A stretch of DNA of 64,000 nucleotides, from NCBI GenBank assembly GCA_018715885.1, contig DVKT01000006.1, forward strand, positions 84,117 to 148,116. Direction: 5' to 3'. Below the pieces are notes generated by a model. It worked only from the letters and a program-made list of their open reading frames with translations, was not told where the DNA came from and ran no database searches. The position numbers and the translations under genes are program-made. The first letter of the stretch is position 1. Every line of letters begins with the position of its first letter. The stretch is from Caccoplasma intestinavium. Its GTDB lineage: Bacteria > Bacteroidota > Bacteroidia > Bacteroidales > UBA11471. Shown here one piece after another: positions 24,675 through 34,859 of this stretch.

Positions 24675-25946
24675 CTAATCGATCATATCAAATCCCGTAT
24701 AAGGAACCAAAACCTTCGGTATGCGTATACCCTCAGGCGTCTGGTTATTCTCGAGCAAGGCTGCTACGATACGGGGCAATGCCAACGCACTGCCGTTGAG
24801 CGTGTGTACCAAACGGATCTTTTTATCGGCTCCACGGAAACGACATTTGAGACGATTGGCTTGATAGCTCTCAAAATTGGACACGGAGCTCACTTCGAGC
24901 CAACGTTTCTGGGCTGCCGAATAAACTTCGAAATCGAATGTGATCGCCGAAGTAAAGCTCATATCTCCACCGCAAAGGCGCAAAATATGCCACGGCAATT
25001 CGAGACGCTCCACCAGCGTCTGGACATAATCGACCATTTCTTTGAGCGATTCGTAAGAACGGTCGGGGTGTTGTATCTGTACGATCTCGACTTTGTCGAA
25101 CTGGTGAAGACGGTTAAGCCCTCGCACATCTTTTCCGTAAGAACCGGCTTCACGACGGAAACATGCCGAATAGGCCGTATTACGAATGGGAAGTTGAGCT
25201 TCATCGAGAATGACATCTCGGTAAAGGTTGGTTACCGGCACTTCGGCAGTAGGAATCAGATAGAGATCATCTTCGTTACAATGATACATCTGGCCCTCTT
25301 TATCGGGAAGTTGCCCCGTTCCATAGCCCGAAGCCGCATTTACCACATAAGGAGGTTGCACTTCGAGATAACCGGCTTCCCGGGCACTATCGAGGAAAAA
25401 GCTGATGAGCGCACGCTGCAAACGGGCTCCTTTACCTTTATATACGGGAAAGCCTGCACCGGTGATTTTCACACCCAGTTCAAAATCAATAAGGTCGTAT
25501 TTGCGAGCCAAGTCCCAATGAGGAAGGGCATCGGCCGGCAGGTCGGGCATTATGCCACCCGAACGCTCTACGACATTATCTTCGGCCGTGCGACCCTCGG
25601 GAACCATATCGCACGGCGTATTAGGTACAGAAAGAAGTATCTCGGTAATCCCGGCCTCTGCGGCAGCCATATCTTCTTCGAGTTTCTTGTTCGCCTCTTT
25701 CATTTCGGCGACTTTCATCTTCACGGCCTCGGCCTCATCACTCTTTCCCTCTTTCATGAGTTTGCCGACCTGAGCCGAAAGGCCTTTCAGTTCGGAGAGA
25801 CGACTATCAAGTTCCATTTGCGAAGAACGACGCACCTTATCCAAATCCAAAACTTTGGCAATCACCTCGCGGCCGTCGAAATGTTTTTTTGCCAGCTTCC
25901 GAATAATCTCTTCGGGATTCTCTTTAATTGCGGCAAGTGTAAGCAT
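24675..25946 (-). CDS. serS: Seryl-tRNA synthetase
   Basis: Class II aminoacyl-tRNA synthetase, 423 residues. The N-terminal coiled-coil arm that binds the long variable arm of tRNA-Ser spans about 30-105. Motif 2 is CFRREAGSYGKDVRGLNRLHQF and motif 3 includes NGSALALPRIVAALLEN. The serine-binding TAEVPVTNLYRD block is present. It is the last gene of the long minus-strand run that begins at rsmH, 36 bp after yqeY, and a terminator follows. Confidence 0.97.
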   Translation of the reverse strand: MLTLAAIKENPEEIIRKLAKKHFDGREVIAKVLDLDKVRRSSQMELDSRLSELKGLSAQVGKLMKEGKSDEAEAVKMKVAEMKEANKKLEEDMAAAEAGITEILLSVPNTPCDMVPEGRTAEDNVVERSGGIMPDLPADALPHWDLARKYDLIDFELGVKITGAGFPVYKGKGARLQRALISFFLDSAREAGYLEVQPPYVVNAASGYGTGQLPDKEGQMYHCNEDDLYLIPTAEVPVTNLYRDVILDEAQLPIRNTAYSACFRREAGSYGKDVRGLNRLHQFDKVEIVQIQHPDRSYESLKEMVDYVQTLVERLELPWHILRLCGGDMSFTSAITFDFEVYSAAQKRWLEVSSVSNFESYQANRLKCRFRGADKKIRLVHTLNGSALALPRIVAALLENNQTPEGIRIPKVLVPYTGFDMID

Positions 25947-25982
25947 AATCTACAATTTTATAATAAACATATTTTCTACACA

Positions 25983-26432
25983 TCAAGACAACAAAGCCTT
26001 TACTTTTTCCGAAATAGCTTTTCCGTCGGCTTTCCCCGCCAACTTTTTGGAAGCTGCCCCCATGACCTTACCCATCTCTTTGACCGATGTGGCCCCTACC
26101 TCGGCAATAATCGCCTTTATCGCCTCTTCGAGTTCGGCCTCCGACATGGGCTGAGGAAGATAAGACTCGATAACAGCCGCTTCGGCAAGCTCGGGTTCTG
26201 CCAGATCGGGACGATTTTGTTCGGTATAGATTTGGGCACTCTCCCGGCGCTGTTTGGCCATTTTCGACAAAATCTTCAAAGCAACATCGTCATGCAATTC
26301 CCCGTCGGAACCTTTGGCTGTTTTGGCTTCTATAAACTCTTTTTTTATACCGCGCAGGGCTTCGAGACGCTGTTTGTCGCGTGCCAGCATGGCGGCTTTG
26401 ATATCATTACTGATTTGGTCAAATAAACTCAT
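25983..26432 (-). CDS. GatB/YqeY domain protein
   Basis: 149 residues, the stand-alone YqeY form related to the tRNA-binding tail of GatB. Conserved pieces are LRGIKKEFIEAK, IESYLPQPMSEAELE and MGKVMGAASKKLAGKADGK. The molecular role is not established; binding of tRNA or of an amidotransferase is assumed from the family. It sits between ftsZ (21 bp) and serS (36 bp) in one direction and so is part of the same transcript. Confidence 0.92.
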   Translation of the reverse strand: MSLFDQISNDIKAAMLARDKQRLEALRGIKKEFIEAKTAKGSDGELHDDVALKILSKMAKQRRESAQIYTEQNRPDLAEPELAEAAVIESYLPQPMSEAELEEAIKAIIAEVGATSVKEMGKVMGAASKKLAGKADGKAISEKVKALLS

Positions 26433-26453
26433 ATTTTTTCGTTTTTAAATTTT

Positions 26454-27659
26454 CTATTCGGTCTTATCAAAAAGTATCACTCCATTGCCGTTGTAATTCA
26501 CATCTTCGGCATTCGTCTCACCGGGGGTATGGCGCAAAAGTTGTTTGGAAAAATCTCCGGGGCGGTCGTAAGCCGGAGTACGATCGATTTTCTCCAACAC
26601 GGCATTATCGTCCATCTGCGCAACCGTAAGGATCACATACTCCTTATCACCGGGATAAGCATTGCCCATATCCATCACCCCGTCTCCGAAATCCGATGCC
26701 AGAATCGTAACTTTTACTTTTCCTTCGAGCGTATCGTCGATGGTAATACCCGATATGGTCTTTACTCCGTCGAAACGCGCCATAAACTCGTTCAGCTCCT
26801 TAAATTCGTCCATAACGACCTGATCATCGGCGCTGGAACTCAAATAAAGATTGATGAGTATGCGTTTGGCCTTATAAAGATTATCGGCCGCCAATAAAGG
26901 CGAATGCAAAGCATCTTCGATCGCCTTGGTGATACGATGTTCTCCCTCGCCAAAGCCACTGCTCATCACAGCTACCCCACCGTTTTCGAGGGTACGGCGC
27001 ACATCGGCAAAGTCGAGATTGATATACCCTTTCACGGTGATCAGTTCGGCGATACTCTTTGCGGCTACGGTCAATGTCTCGTCGGCCTTTTTAAAACCAT
27101 TGAGCCACGTCAAATCAGGGTAGACCTTACGCAAGTTTTCATTGTTGATGACCAAAAGCGCATCGACATTCTTGCGTAAATCTTCCACACCGTCCAAAGC
27201 CTGCCTGATTTTGAATTCGGCTTCCCATGCAAACGGGATAGAAACGATACCCACCGTGAGAATACCCAGACTACGTGCAACCCCGGCAATGACAGGAGAA
27301 GCCCCTGTACCGGTACCGCCGCCCATACCGGCCGTAATAAACACCATATCGGTATCATCGTCGAGCAACTCTTTGATGCGTTCGACACTCTCTTCGGCCA
27401 ACTGCCGGGCTACAAGAGGATCACCCCCGGCTCCGCGGCCCGGCCCGAGAAGAAGCGTACGAGGAATTTTCGTTCCGCGCATGGCCTGCTTGTCGGTATT
27501 ACACAGGACAAAAGTTACATCTTTTATACCCGTCTTGAACATATTCTCGACAGCGTTTCCGCCACCGCCACCGACACCTATCACTTTGATGATGGCCGGC
27601 AATTCCGAACGTTCGACAACATCGAACTGCGGTTTATCATTATATTCGTCCATAAGCAA
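26454..27659 (-). CDS. ftsZ: Cell division GTPase FtsZ
   Basis: Tubulin-like GTPase that forms the division ring, 401 residues. The N-terminal GVGGGGGNAV, the tubulin signature GMGGGTGTGASP and the T7-loop region NLDFADVRRTLENGG are all present. The globular domain ends near residue 335 (YVILTVAQ). The tail is short and closes with GNGVILFDKTE; I do not see the usual Pro-rich C-terminal peptide that binds FtsA. Two Met codons (1 and 3) are possible starts. It follows ftsA by 11 bp. Confidence 0.96.
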   Translation of the reverse strand: MLMDEYNDKPQFDVVERSELPAIIKVIGVGGGGGNAVENMFKTGIKDVTFVLCNTDKQAMRGTKIPRTLLLGPGRGAGGDPLVARQLAEESVERIKELLDDDTDMVFITAGMGGGTGTGASPVIAGVARSLGILTVGIVSIPFAWEAEFKIRQALDGVEDLRKNVDALLVINNENLRKVYPDLTWLNGFKKADETLTVAAKSIAELITVKGYINLDFADVRRTLENGGVAVMSSGFGEGEHRITKAIEDALHSPLLAADNLYKAKRILINLYLSSSADDQVVMDEFKELNEFMARFDGVKTISGITIDDTLEGKVKVTILASDFGDGVMDMGNAYPGDKEYVILTVAQMDDNAVLEKIDRTPAYDRPGDFSKQLLRHTPGETNAEDVNYNGNGVILFDKTE

Positions 27660-27670
27660 GGTGTTTTCGG

Positions 27671-28969
27671 TTAATTTTCTTTATCCATTTCCTCTTTCAT
27701 CGTATCCCAAATCGTTTTCCATATCGGAGATTTCGATGATTTAGTACCCGAAGTCGGCGGTTCCGGCTGAGGCGGAAGTTGAGGTTCTTTCTCGGGAGCA
27801 GGAATTTCTTCTTTTTTCTCGACGACAGGCGGCGCCGCACATATCTCTTTTCCCATCAGCAACAAGCCTATGACTTGTACCGAAGCGACACCGTTGATTC
27901 CCGGAACCAACGAAACGCCTAAAAGCGTACCCCGGCACACATCGAGATCGGTTTCCTTTGCCAACAACGTTTTCAAGCCTTTCATCGAAGCCCCTCCGCC
28001 AATAAGCGTGATGCCCGACGTCAGGGAACGCATATACCCCGAACCAAGAAGCTGCGCTTTGACATTGGCGACAATCTCTCCCAAACGGGCCATTATCACC
28101 TCCTCAATTTTCTCGGCGGTAAAATCGAAATAATAATCCTTCATACCCCAATCTACCGTAATCGTTCCGTCGATCTGGGGTTGATAAGCCTTCTTTATCG
28201 ACTCGGCCTCCGACTCTTTCACATGCAAAGAGCATATATCCCGAGTAATATTGTTTCCTCCCAACGGAATGGTTATCATGGATGCAAAATACCCGTCTTT
28301 ATACAACGAAAGGGTTGTTGTCTCGGCTCCGCAATCGAGCAAAGCGCAACCTTGCCGGCGTTCTTCTTCGGAAAGAACAGCCACTGCCGCCGCATTAGCC
28401 GTACAGATATATCCGGCAATAGGCATTTTGGCTTGCTCGAAAACCCGATCGATATTCCGTTTATGAATCTCGTTCCCTACAATAAGACGATACGAGACAC
28501 GTATTTCAGAGCCATACTGGCCACACGGTTTCTCGGTGGCCCGGCCATCGACCCGGCATTCCCCGGGAATCACATCGAAAACGACCAAATTATTCTCCAA
28601 TATCCGATCGCGTGCCTCGGCTTCAAGCTCGGCAAGCAGAGAGTCGTCGATAGGAGATTCGGAAGAAATCGTCCGCACCACAGGGAATTCAATCGAACGT
28701 ATCGATTGTCCGCTCACACCTACATATACTTTTGATATTTTACTCGGCGAAATACGGGCTTCGAGACGGCGGAATATTTGCGAGAGTTTAAGCGCGACAT
28801 CAGAAACATTGATGACCCGTCCCCGTTTGATACCGTCCTTACTCTCCCCGATTTCTACCGCATCGACCGTAAACCGGCCGTCGTCATCGCGATGGCCGAC
28901 AGCTCCAGTAATATGAGAGGAACCTAAATCGACCGCTACAATGTATCTTTTTTCGTCCTGCATATCCAT
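27671..28969 (-). CDS. ftsA: Cell division protein FtsA
   Basis: Actin-like protein that tethers FtsZ to the membrane, 432 residues. ATP-binding features are VAVDLGSSHITGAVG, LLDCGAETTTLSLY and TLIGGGASMKGL. After a Pro- and Glu-rich linker of about 40 residues (PAPEKEPQLPPQPEPP), the protein ends in an amphipathic helix, SPIWKTIWDTMKEEM, the expected membrane anchor. It lies between ftsQ and ftsZ with gaps of 11 bp each. Confidence 0.95.
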   Translation of the reverse strand: MDMQDEKRYIVAVDLGSSHITGAVGHRDDDGRFTVDAVEIGESKDGIKRGRVINVSDVALKLSQIFRRLEARISPSKISKVYVGVSGQSIRSIEFPVVRTISSESPIDDSLLAELEAEARDRILENNLVVFDVIPGECRVDGRATEKPCGQYGSEIRVSYRLIVGNEIHKRNIDRVFEQAKMPIAGYICTANAAAVAVLSEEERRQGCALLDCGAETTTLSLYKDGYFASMITIPLGGNNITRDICSLHVKESEAESIKKAYQPQIDGTITVDWGMKDYYFDFTAEKIEEVIMARLGEIVANVKAQLLGSGYMRSLTSGITLIGGGASMKGLKTLLAKETDLDVCRGTLLGVSLVPGINGVASVQVIGLLLMGKEICAAPPVVEKKEEIPAPEKEPQLPPQPEPPTSGTKSSKSPIWKTIWDTMKEEMDKEN

Positions 28970-28980
28970 TTTCTCCTATT

Positions 28981-29712
28981 CTATTTTCGGCGTGTACACA
29001 CCACTTGGTCTTTATATTTGAGATTGATGGTATGGTATTTGTTCCAACCGCACTCCGACAGAGCTTGTTCATATAAACACCGCAAATTATCTAATTTCTC
29101 TTCATAGGCCGTAAGCTCTCCCAGCAAGATACGATGGTCTCCCACCCGGGGAATCAACTCCACATTCTGCCGGTCATCGACATAAATCTGTTCGACCTGT
29201 GCCTGCCAAAAAGCATTTTCCCGTAAAAAACAGGCAAAGGGATAAAGGGCTTCCCGCGCATAAGCCGATGATATATGGCCGGTAGCCACCGGAACAGAAA
29301 CGGCCTCGGGCAATCCGGCCGGCATCATTTCGCCGTGTTCATCGAGAAAATAGGCTGCACTATCGCCCAACACTCGCAAAATAGGTACTCGTTGGGAAAT
29401 ATCCACCCGCAATAGTCCCGACGGAGTTTTATAGCACCGTACCTCCTCGACAAGCCGATTCTCCGACAGGAGAGCCTCCATCTCCTCGGTATTTATTTCT
29501 GCTAAAATAGTTTTTTTATCCGTCGGAACATATTTTTCAAGATAAGTCCGTATCTCATCGGCCGAGACATATTGCGCCTGCGCACTATCCACGACCGTTA
29601 CACACAACCCCTTACATGGCCTATTACGAGCCACGGAATTTCCCCATACCAGCGAAACCAGCAGGTAAACGGGAAGAAACAAGGCCAATATGTAAGTAAA
29701 GAAGCGTTTCAT
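28981..29712 (-). CDS. ftsQ: Cell division protein FtsQ
   Basis: Bitopic divisome protein, 243 residues: a short cytoplasmic start, a single membrane segment (FTYILALFLPVYLLVSLVW), a POTRA domain with ADEIRTYLEKYV and the beta domain ending in NLKYKDQVVC. It scaffolds FtsL and partner proteins in the periplasm. Sequence similarity in this family is low, and the call leans on the position between murC and ftsA. The start overlaps the murC stop by 4 bp, suggesting translational coupling. Confidence 0.9.
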   Translation of the reverse strand: MKRFFTYILALFLPVYLLVSLVWGNSVARNRPCKGLCVTVVDSAQAQYVSADEIRTYLEKYVPTDKKTILAEINTEEMEALLSENRLVEEVRCYKTPSGLLRVDISQRVPILRVLGDSAAYFLDEHGEMMPAGLPEAVSVPVATGHISSAYAREALYPFACFLRENAFWQAQVEQIYVDDRQNVELIPRVGDHRILLGELTAYEEKLDNLRCLYEQALSECGWNKYHTINLKYKDQVVCTRRK

Positions 29713-31088
29713 TTCGCAAGTATCTCATCTTTTATCGCTGGCAAAAGGCGGTCGATATCTCCTGCGCCCAACGTTATAAGGACTTCAAAGTTACGTTCTT
29801 TTATCGTTTCGAGCAACTTTTCTTTGGAACAAAGCTCTTTCCTCTCACATTTTACCTTATCGAAAATAATCCGGGAAGTAACTCCCGGTATAGGCTGCTC
29901 CCGCGCCGGATATATATCGAGCAGAAGTAATTCATCGGCCAATGAAAGTGCCGCAGCGAATTCATCGCAAAAATCCCGTGTCCGACTATATAGGTGGGGT
30001 TGGAATACGACCGAAATCTTTTTACCGGCATACAATGCCCGCAGAGACGAAATACTGGCTTTTATCTCATCGGGATGGTGTGCGTAATCATCGACCAGAA
30101 CCGTCTTGCCTTCGCGTATCCAGAAATCGAAACGCCGACGCGCCCCCGCAAAAGTTTTCATGGCCCGACGCATCTCTTCGGGTGCAGCCCCATTGAGCCA
30201 CGCAAGAGCCATCGCAGCGACCCCGTTTTCGATATTCACCCGCACAGGAACGCCCAAATCGATGTCGGAAACGACTCCTCCGGGATAAACCCAATCGAAA
30301 AGGATCTTCCCGTTTCCCATACGGATATTTCGGGCGTAAAAATCTCCGCCGTCATCGAGCGAATAGGTATACAACCGCACCCCTTCGGCCAACTCGGGAC
30401 GCAAAGGCAATCTTTTTTTTACGATCAATACGCCCTCGGGACGTATCAACGAAGTAAAATGCCGGAAACTTTCGAGATAGGCTTCATACGTCCCGTAGAT
30501 GTCGAGATGGTCGGCATCGGTCGCTGTTATCACCGCCATATACGGTCGCAAGTGATGAAACGAACGGTCGTACTCATCGGCTTCGACAACGACTAAATCG
30601 CTCTTATCGGAGAGTATCAGGTTACTGTCGTAATTCTTCAATATACCGCCGAGAAACGCACTGCAACCGACCGACGATTGTGCCAAAATATGCGCCGTCA
30701 TACTCGATGTCGTCGTTTTTCCATGCGTCCCCGCAACACAAAGGCCCCGGCTCTCACGAGTGATAAGACCCAACAATTCCGCCCGTTTTACCACGGTAAA
30801 TGCGTGGTCTCTAAAATATACAAGGCCATCATGTGTATCGGGCACGGCCGGAGTATAAACGACCAGTGTATGTCCGGGATCTCGAAACGAAGCAGGTATC
30901 AAATCGGCCGACTCATCGTAAAACAATTCCGCGCCTTCTTTTTCAAGAGCCTCGGTCAATACCGAACGGGTCTTGTCATAACCGGCAACAGTATATCCTT
31001 TTGCCAAACAATAGCGCACGAGTGCACTCATACCTATACCGCCTGCACCGATAAAATAAATAGATGTATATGCTGTCAAGGTTTTCAT
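29709..31088 (-). CDS. murC: UDP-N-acetylmuramate--L-alanine ligase
   Basis: First Mur ligase of the peptide stem, 459 residues. The N-terminal UDP-binding domain begins YFIGAGGIGMSALVRYCL; the ATP P-loop is AGTHGKTTTSS; further blocks are VVEADEYDRSF and DDYAHHPDEIKASI. It overlaps ftsQ and murG by 4 bp on each side. Cytosolic. Assignment secure. Confidence 0.97.
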   Translation of the reverse strand: MKTLTAYTSIYFIGAGGIGMSALVRYCLAKGYTVAGYDKTRSVLTEALEKEGAELFYDESADLIPASFRDPGHTLVVYTPAVPDTHDGLVYFRDHAFTVVKRAELLGLITRESRGLCVAGTHGKTTTSSMTAHILAQSSVGCSAFLGGILKNYDSNLILSDKSDLVVVEADEYDRSFHHLRPYMAVITATDADHLDIYGTYEAYLESFRHFTSLIRPEGVLIVKKRLPLRPELAEGVRLYTYSLDDGGDFYARNIRMGNGKILFDWVYPGGVVSDIDLGVPVRVNIENGVAAMALAWLNGAAPEEMRRAMKTFAGARRRFDFWIREGKTVLVDDYAHHPDEIKASISSLRALYAGKKISVVFQPHLYSRTRDFCDEFAAALSLADELLLLDIYPAREQPIPGVTSRIIFDKVKCERKELCSKEKLLETIKERNFEVLITLGAGDIDRLLPAIKDEILAK

Positions 31089-32203
31089 TTCGATTTTTTC
31101 TCCGCTACGATTTCAAGAATAATATCGGCGATACGGGCCGCCGAATCACGTTGCGCCAACGAAAGAATACGCTGCTGCATTTTTTCAAGCAAAACATCGT
31201 TCCGTACAATGTCCATCGCCGTATCGATGAGACGGGCAACAGCCTCGCTATCGGGGATAAGCAAAGCCGCCCCTTTTTCCGAGAGTGCCATCGCGTTTTT
31301 CGTCTGGTGATCTTCCGCCACATTGGGAGAAGGAACCAAAAGAGCCGGTTTTCCCAACAGGCAGAGTTCCGAAATAGAACCGGCTCCGGCTCGGGATATA
31401 ACCAAATCGGCCGCCTTGTAGGCCATATCCATGCGGGTGATGAACGGCATCTGCACGACATAATCGTAATCTTTGCCGGCAAGAGCTGCTTTCACGCTTT
31501 CCTCATAATATTTCCCGCTCTGCCAGATAAGCTGTACCTCATCTCCGGGAATACGATCGAGGGCGGAAATAACACTTTGATTGATAGTACGTGCACCCAA
31601 ACTTCCCCCGACGACCAGAACCGTCTTTTTCTTCGGGTCGAGGCCGAAAAAGGTTATGGCTTCTTCCCGTGTACACGAAATATCCTGTAACGATTGCCGC
31701 ACGGGATTTCCGGTCAGAACGATACGCTCTTTCGGGAAAAATCGCTCCATATTCTCGTAAGCAACACAGATCTTCACCGCTTTCGAAGCCAAAAGTTTAT
31801 TGGTTACGCCGGCATAAGAATTCTGTTCCTGTATAAGGGTGGGAACACCACGACGGGCTGCCGCCCACAACGTGGGTCCACTGGCATAGCCACCGACGCC
31901 CACAGCAATATCGGGACGGAACGTCTTCACAATCGCACGTGCCCGTCCGATACTTTTCACAAGGCGATACAATACGCGAAAGTTTTTCCACACATGCCTG
32001 CGGGAAAAACCACTGATAGGAAGCCCGACGATCTTATATCCGGCCGCCGGGACTTTCTCCATTTCCATTCGATCTTCGGCTCCGACAAAAAGGATTTCGG
32101 CCCGAGGGCACTTTTCTTTTACGGCATTGGCGATCGATACAGCCGGGAATATATGTCCACCGGTTCCGCCGCCGCTTACCAACATTCTTATTTGATCTGA
32201 CAT
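31085..32203 (-). CDS. murG: UDP-GlcNAc lipid I transferase MurG
   Basis: Adds GlcNAc to lipid I to form lipid II at the inner face of the membrane. 372 residues, a GT-B glycosyltransferase with the Gly-rich loop SGGGTGGHIFPAVSIA, the VGGYASGPTLWAA block and the donor site SRAGAGSISELCLLGKP. It overlaps murC by 4 bp and follows ftsW after 21 bp. Confidence 0.97.
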   Translation of the reverse strand: MSDQIRMLVSGGGTGGHIFPAVSIANAVKEKCPRAEILFVGAEDRMEMEKVPAAGYKIVGLPISGFSRRHVWKNFRVLYRLVKSIGRARAIVKTFRPDIAVGVGGYASGPTLWAAARRGVPTLIQEQNSYAGVTNKLLASKAVKICVAYENMERFFPKERIVLTGNPVRQSLQDISCTREEAITFFGLDPKKKTVLVVGGSLGARTINQSVISALDRIPGDEVQLIWQSGKYYEESVKAALAGKDYDYVVQMPFITRMDMAYKAADLVISRAGAGSISELCLLGKPALLVPSPNVAEDHQTKNAMALSEKGAALLIPDSEAVARLIDTAMDIVRNDVLLEKMQQRILSLAQRDSAARIADIILEIVAEKKSK

Positions 32204-32224
32204 GACTTATTCTTTATTTATCTC

Positions 32225-33484
32225 TTACATCTGCGCAGGATTAGGAGCGGAAATATCTCCGTTCTCCTCCACAAGAGGTTCTTCTACATTTTCATTTTTC
32301 CCCGACTGTTTGGCAAAACGGCTTACGCTAAGCATAATGCCGAAATACGCACTCGTAATAAGGAACGACGTACCGCCACGACTTACCAGCGGAAGTGTCT
32401 GCCCCGTAACAGGGAAAAGCCCCACCGACACGCCCATATTGATCAACGCCTGAAAAGCGATCATCATGGCCAATCCCGTAATGAGAAAAGCCGGGTAAGC
32501 TTTATCGCACCGTCGGGCGATAACACCCGCCCGCAAAAGCATCGACATATAAAGCAACATGATGACAATACCGCCGACCAAACCCATTTCTTCAATAATA
32601 ATGGCATAGATGAAATCGGAAAAAGCCTGCGGCAGAAAATCTCTTTCCCGACTGTTCCCCAAGAATACGCCAAAAACTCCGCCGTTGGCCACCGCCATAT
32701 AAGCATGTTGCGGTTGATAATTGTCTTTGCCGATAGGCTCTTCATACGCCGGCTTGCCAAAATTCTCGACAAACCGCACCGTACGTCCGCCCACCGTCGA
32801 CAAACGCGAGGCCCCGAGAAACGGAAACGGTTCTTTTTCCCGCTTCTCATACTCATATATCTCGACCGAGACCGGTATAAGTATAGCCAACGCTACGACA
32901 GCAACGGCGACCAGCGTCAACAACTTTTTCGTCTCTACTCCGGCCACCATCATCATGCAAAAACTGACAAGGCCCAGCAACGCCGCCGTCGAAAAGTTAT
33001 CGACAACAATGAGAAAACAGAAAACGCCCGCCACGATAAGACTCCATTTGAAAGCCCCGGAGGTTACACTTCCCGTCTCCTTCGACCGGAATTTCGCTAA
33101 TATAAACGCCAACGTAATAATCGTAGCCAGTTTAGCCAACTCCGACGGTTGAATCGATACACCGAAAATATTCAGCCAACGGCTGGCATCATTCACATTC
33201 GAGCCGAAAATGTCGACCCAAAGCATAAGAACAAGCGATAAAGGCACCAAAAACGCCATCAACAACTTACACCACTTGTAATGCAGATTGTGCATAATGA
33301 CTACCAACGCCGTACCGGCCAATACAAAAGAGATCTGTCGCATGGCCGGACCCAAAAAGTCGCCGCCACGACGAGTCAGGAAACTCGACGAACTGTACAC
33401 TTCCACGATAGAAATGAGACATAACAAAAAGTATACTCCCCACAGATATCGATCGCCTTTGAATATCGTATTATTTTCACTCAT
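32225..33484 (-). CDS. ftsW: Division SEDS protein FtsW
   Basis: Polytopic SEDS glycosyltransferase that polymerises lipid II at the septum with FtsI. 419 residues from the ATG at 33484; a GTG three codons upstream is in frame, but a GGGAG sequence is better spaced from the ATG. About ten membrane segments are visible. Family blocks are IQPSELAKLATIITLA, VANGGVFGVFLGNSRERDFLPQAFSDF and GLFPVTGQTLPLVSRGGTS. The C-terminus is acidic (NVEEPLVEENGD). Between murD and murG. Confidence 0.95.
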   Translation of the reverse strand: MSENNTIFKGDRYLWGVYFLLCLISIVEVYSSSSFLTRRGGDFLGPAMRQISFVLAGTALVVIMHNLHYKWCKLLMAFLVPLSLVLMLWVDIFGSNVNDASRWLNIFGVSIQPSELAKLATIITLAFILAKFRSKETGSVTSGAFKWSLIVAGVFCFLIVVDNFSTAALLGLVSFCMMMVAGVETKKLLTLVAVAVVALAILIPVSVEIYEYEKREKEPFPFLGASRLSTVGGRTVRFVENFGKPAYEEPIGKDNYQPQHAYMAVANGGVFGVFLGNSRERDFLPQAFSDFIYAIIIEEMGLVGGIVIMLLYMSMLLRAGVIARRCDKAYPAFLITGLAMMIAFQALINMGVSVGLFPVTGQTLPLVSRGGTSFLITSAYFGIMLSVSRFAKQSGKNENVEEPLVEENGDISAPNPAQM

Positions 33485-33511
33485 CACGCACACTCCCTTT
33501 ACAGAACCCGA

Positions 33512-34849
33512 TTATAAACTGCGCACGCATTCCTTGAATTGCCGTCCACGATCCTCATAACTCTTGAACAGGTCAAAGCTCGCACAACACGGCGAGAGCA
33601 ACACCGTATCGCCGGGCTGTGCTGCGGCAAAAGCTTTCTCTACGGCTTCACTCATCGATAACGCATCACCGGCCATCTCGACTTTTCCATCAAAGAAATC
33701 ATGCAGTTTACGATTGTCTACTCCCATACATACAATGGCCTTGACTTTCTCTTTGACAAGCGACTCGATTTCGGTGTAATCGTTGCCCTTATCTTTTCCG
33801 CCAAGAATCAGCACCACAGGTGTAGTCATACTCTCCAATGCATACCAGCACGAATTGACATTGGTCGCTTTGGAATCATTGATAAACGACACCCCCCGCA
33901 CATCGGCCACTTTTTCGAGACGGTGTTCGACACCTTTAAAATCGGACAAAGCCTCGCGTACCTTATCTTTCCGGATTTCGAGAATACGGGCCGATATACC
34001 GGCAGCCATCGAATTATACAGATTATGCCGCCCCGGTAAAGAGAGTTCCTTTTCTTTCATATCGAACATCTCTCCCGGAGTTTCGATACAAAGGCAGTCG
34101 TCCTCGACATAAGCTCTCGTTCCTTCCTCATGTGTTTCGGCAAAGGGATAAAGACGGGCTTTGAGCGAGTATTTCGATAACTCCTTTGTTATGATAGGAT
34201 CATCGTTCCAAAAAATAAACGCATCGTTCTCGGTTTGATTCTGGATAATTCTGAATTTCGCATCGACATAGTTCTGCATATCGTATCCGTAACGGTCGAG
34301 ATGATCGGGCGTAATATTCAGCAGCACGGCAATATCGGCTTTGAAACGATACATGTTGTCGAGCTGGAAACTGCTCAATTCGATCACATAATAATCATAA
34401 TGTTCGGTCGCTACCTGCAAGGCGAGGCTCTTTCCCACATTCCCGGCCAGACCTACGTTGAGGCCGGCTTTTTTCAATATATGATACGTAAGAAGCGTCG
34501 TGGTAGTCTTCCCGTTGCTGCCGGTAATGCAAATCATTCGAGCATCGGTATAGCGACCGGCAAATTCTATTTCCGAAACAACAGGTGTTCCTTGTTTTTT
34601 CAACGCCTGTATCATAGGTGCGCTCTCGGGTATACCGGGACTCTTCACCACTTCATCGGCATTAAGAATCTTCTCGGCCGTATGACGGCCTTCTTCCCAT
34701 TCGATCCCGTAATCATCGAGTTGCTTTTTATAGACATCTTTTATTCCCGACATATCCGAGACAAAGACATCGAAACCTTTGACTTTCGCCAAAACAGCTG
34801 CGCCGGCTCCACTCTCACCGGCTCCCAATACGACAATACGTTTACTCAT
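33512..34849 (-). CDS. murD: UDP-N-acetylmuramoyl-L-alanine--D-glutamate ligase
   Basis: Adds D-Glu to UDP-MurNAc-L-Ala. 445 residues. N-terminal VVLGAGESGAGAAVLAK, P-loop CITGSNGKTTTTLL, ELSSFQLDNMYRF, HRLEKVADVRGVSFINDSKATN (carrying the DSKATN signature) and LILGGKDKG. Placed between mraY and ftsW with gaps of 10 and 27 bp. Assignment secure. Confidence 0.97.
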   Translation of the reverse strand: MSKRIVVLGAGESGAGAAVLAKVKGFDVFVSDMSGIKDVYKKQLDDYGIEWEEGRHTAEKILNADEVVKSPGIPESAPMIQALKKQGTPVVSEIEFAGRYTDARMICITGSNGKTTTTLLTYHILKKAGLNVGLAGNVGKSLALQVATEHYDYYVIELSSFQLDNMYRFKADIAVLLNITPDHLDRYGYDMQNYVDAKFRIIQNQTENDAFIFWNDDPIITKELSKYSLKARLYPFAETHEEGTRAYVEDDCLCIETPGEMFDMKEKELSLPGRHNLYNSMAAGISARILEIRKDKVREALSDFKGVEHRLEKVADVRGVSFINDSKATNVNSCWYALESMTTPVVLILGGKDKGNDYTEIESLVKEKVKAIVCMGVDNRKLHDFFDGKVEMAGDALSMSEAVEKAFAAAQPGDTVLLSPCCASFDLFKSYEDRGRQFKECVRSL

Positions 34850-34859
34850 ATTTACCTCC

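Noticed and set aside
24804..26426. 540-codon open frame on the plus strand
   Set aside because: It is the antisense shadow of serS and yqeY, both unmistakable on the minus strand; its translation shows no domain.
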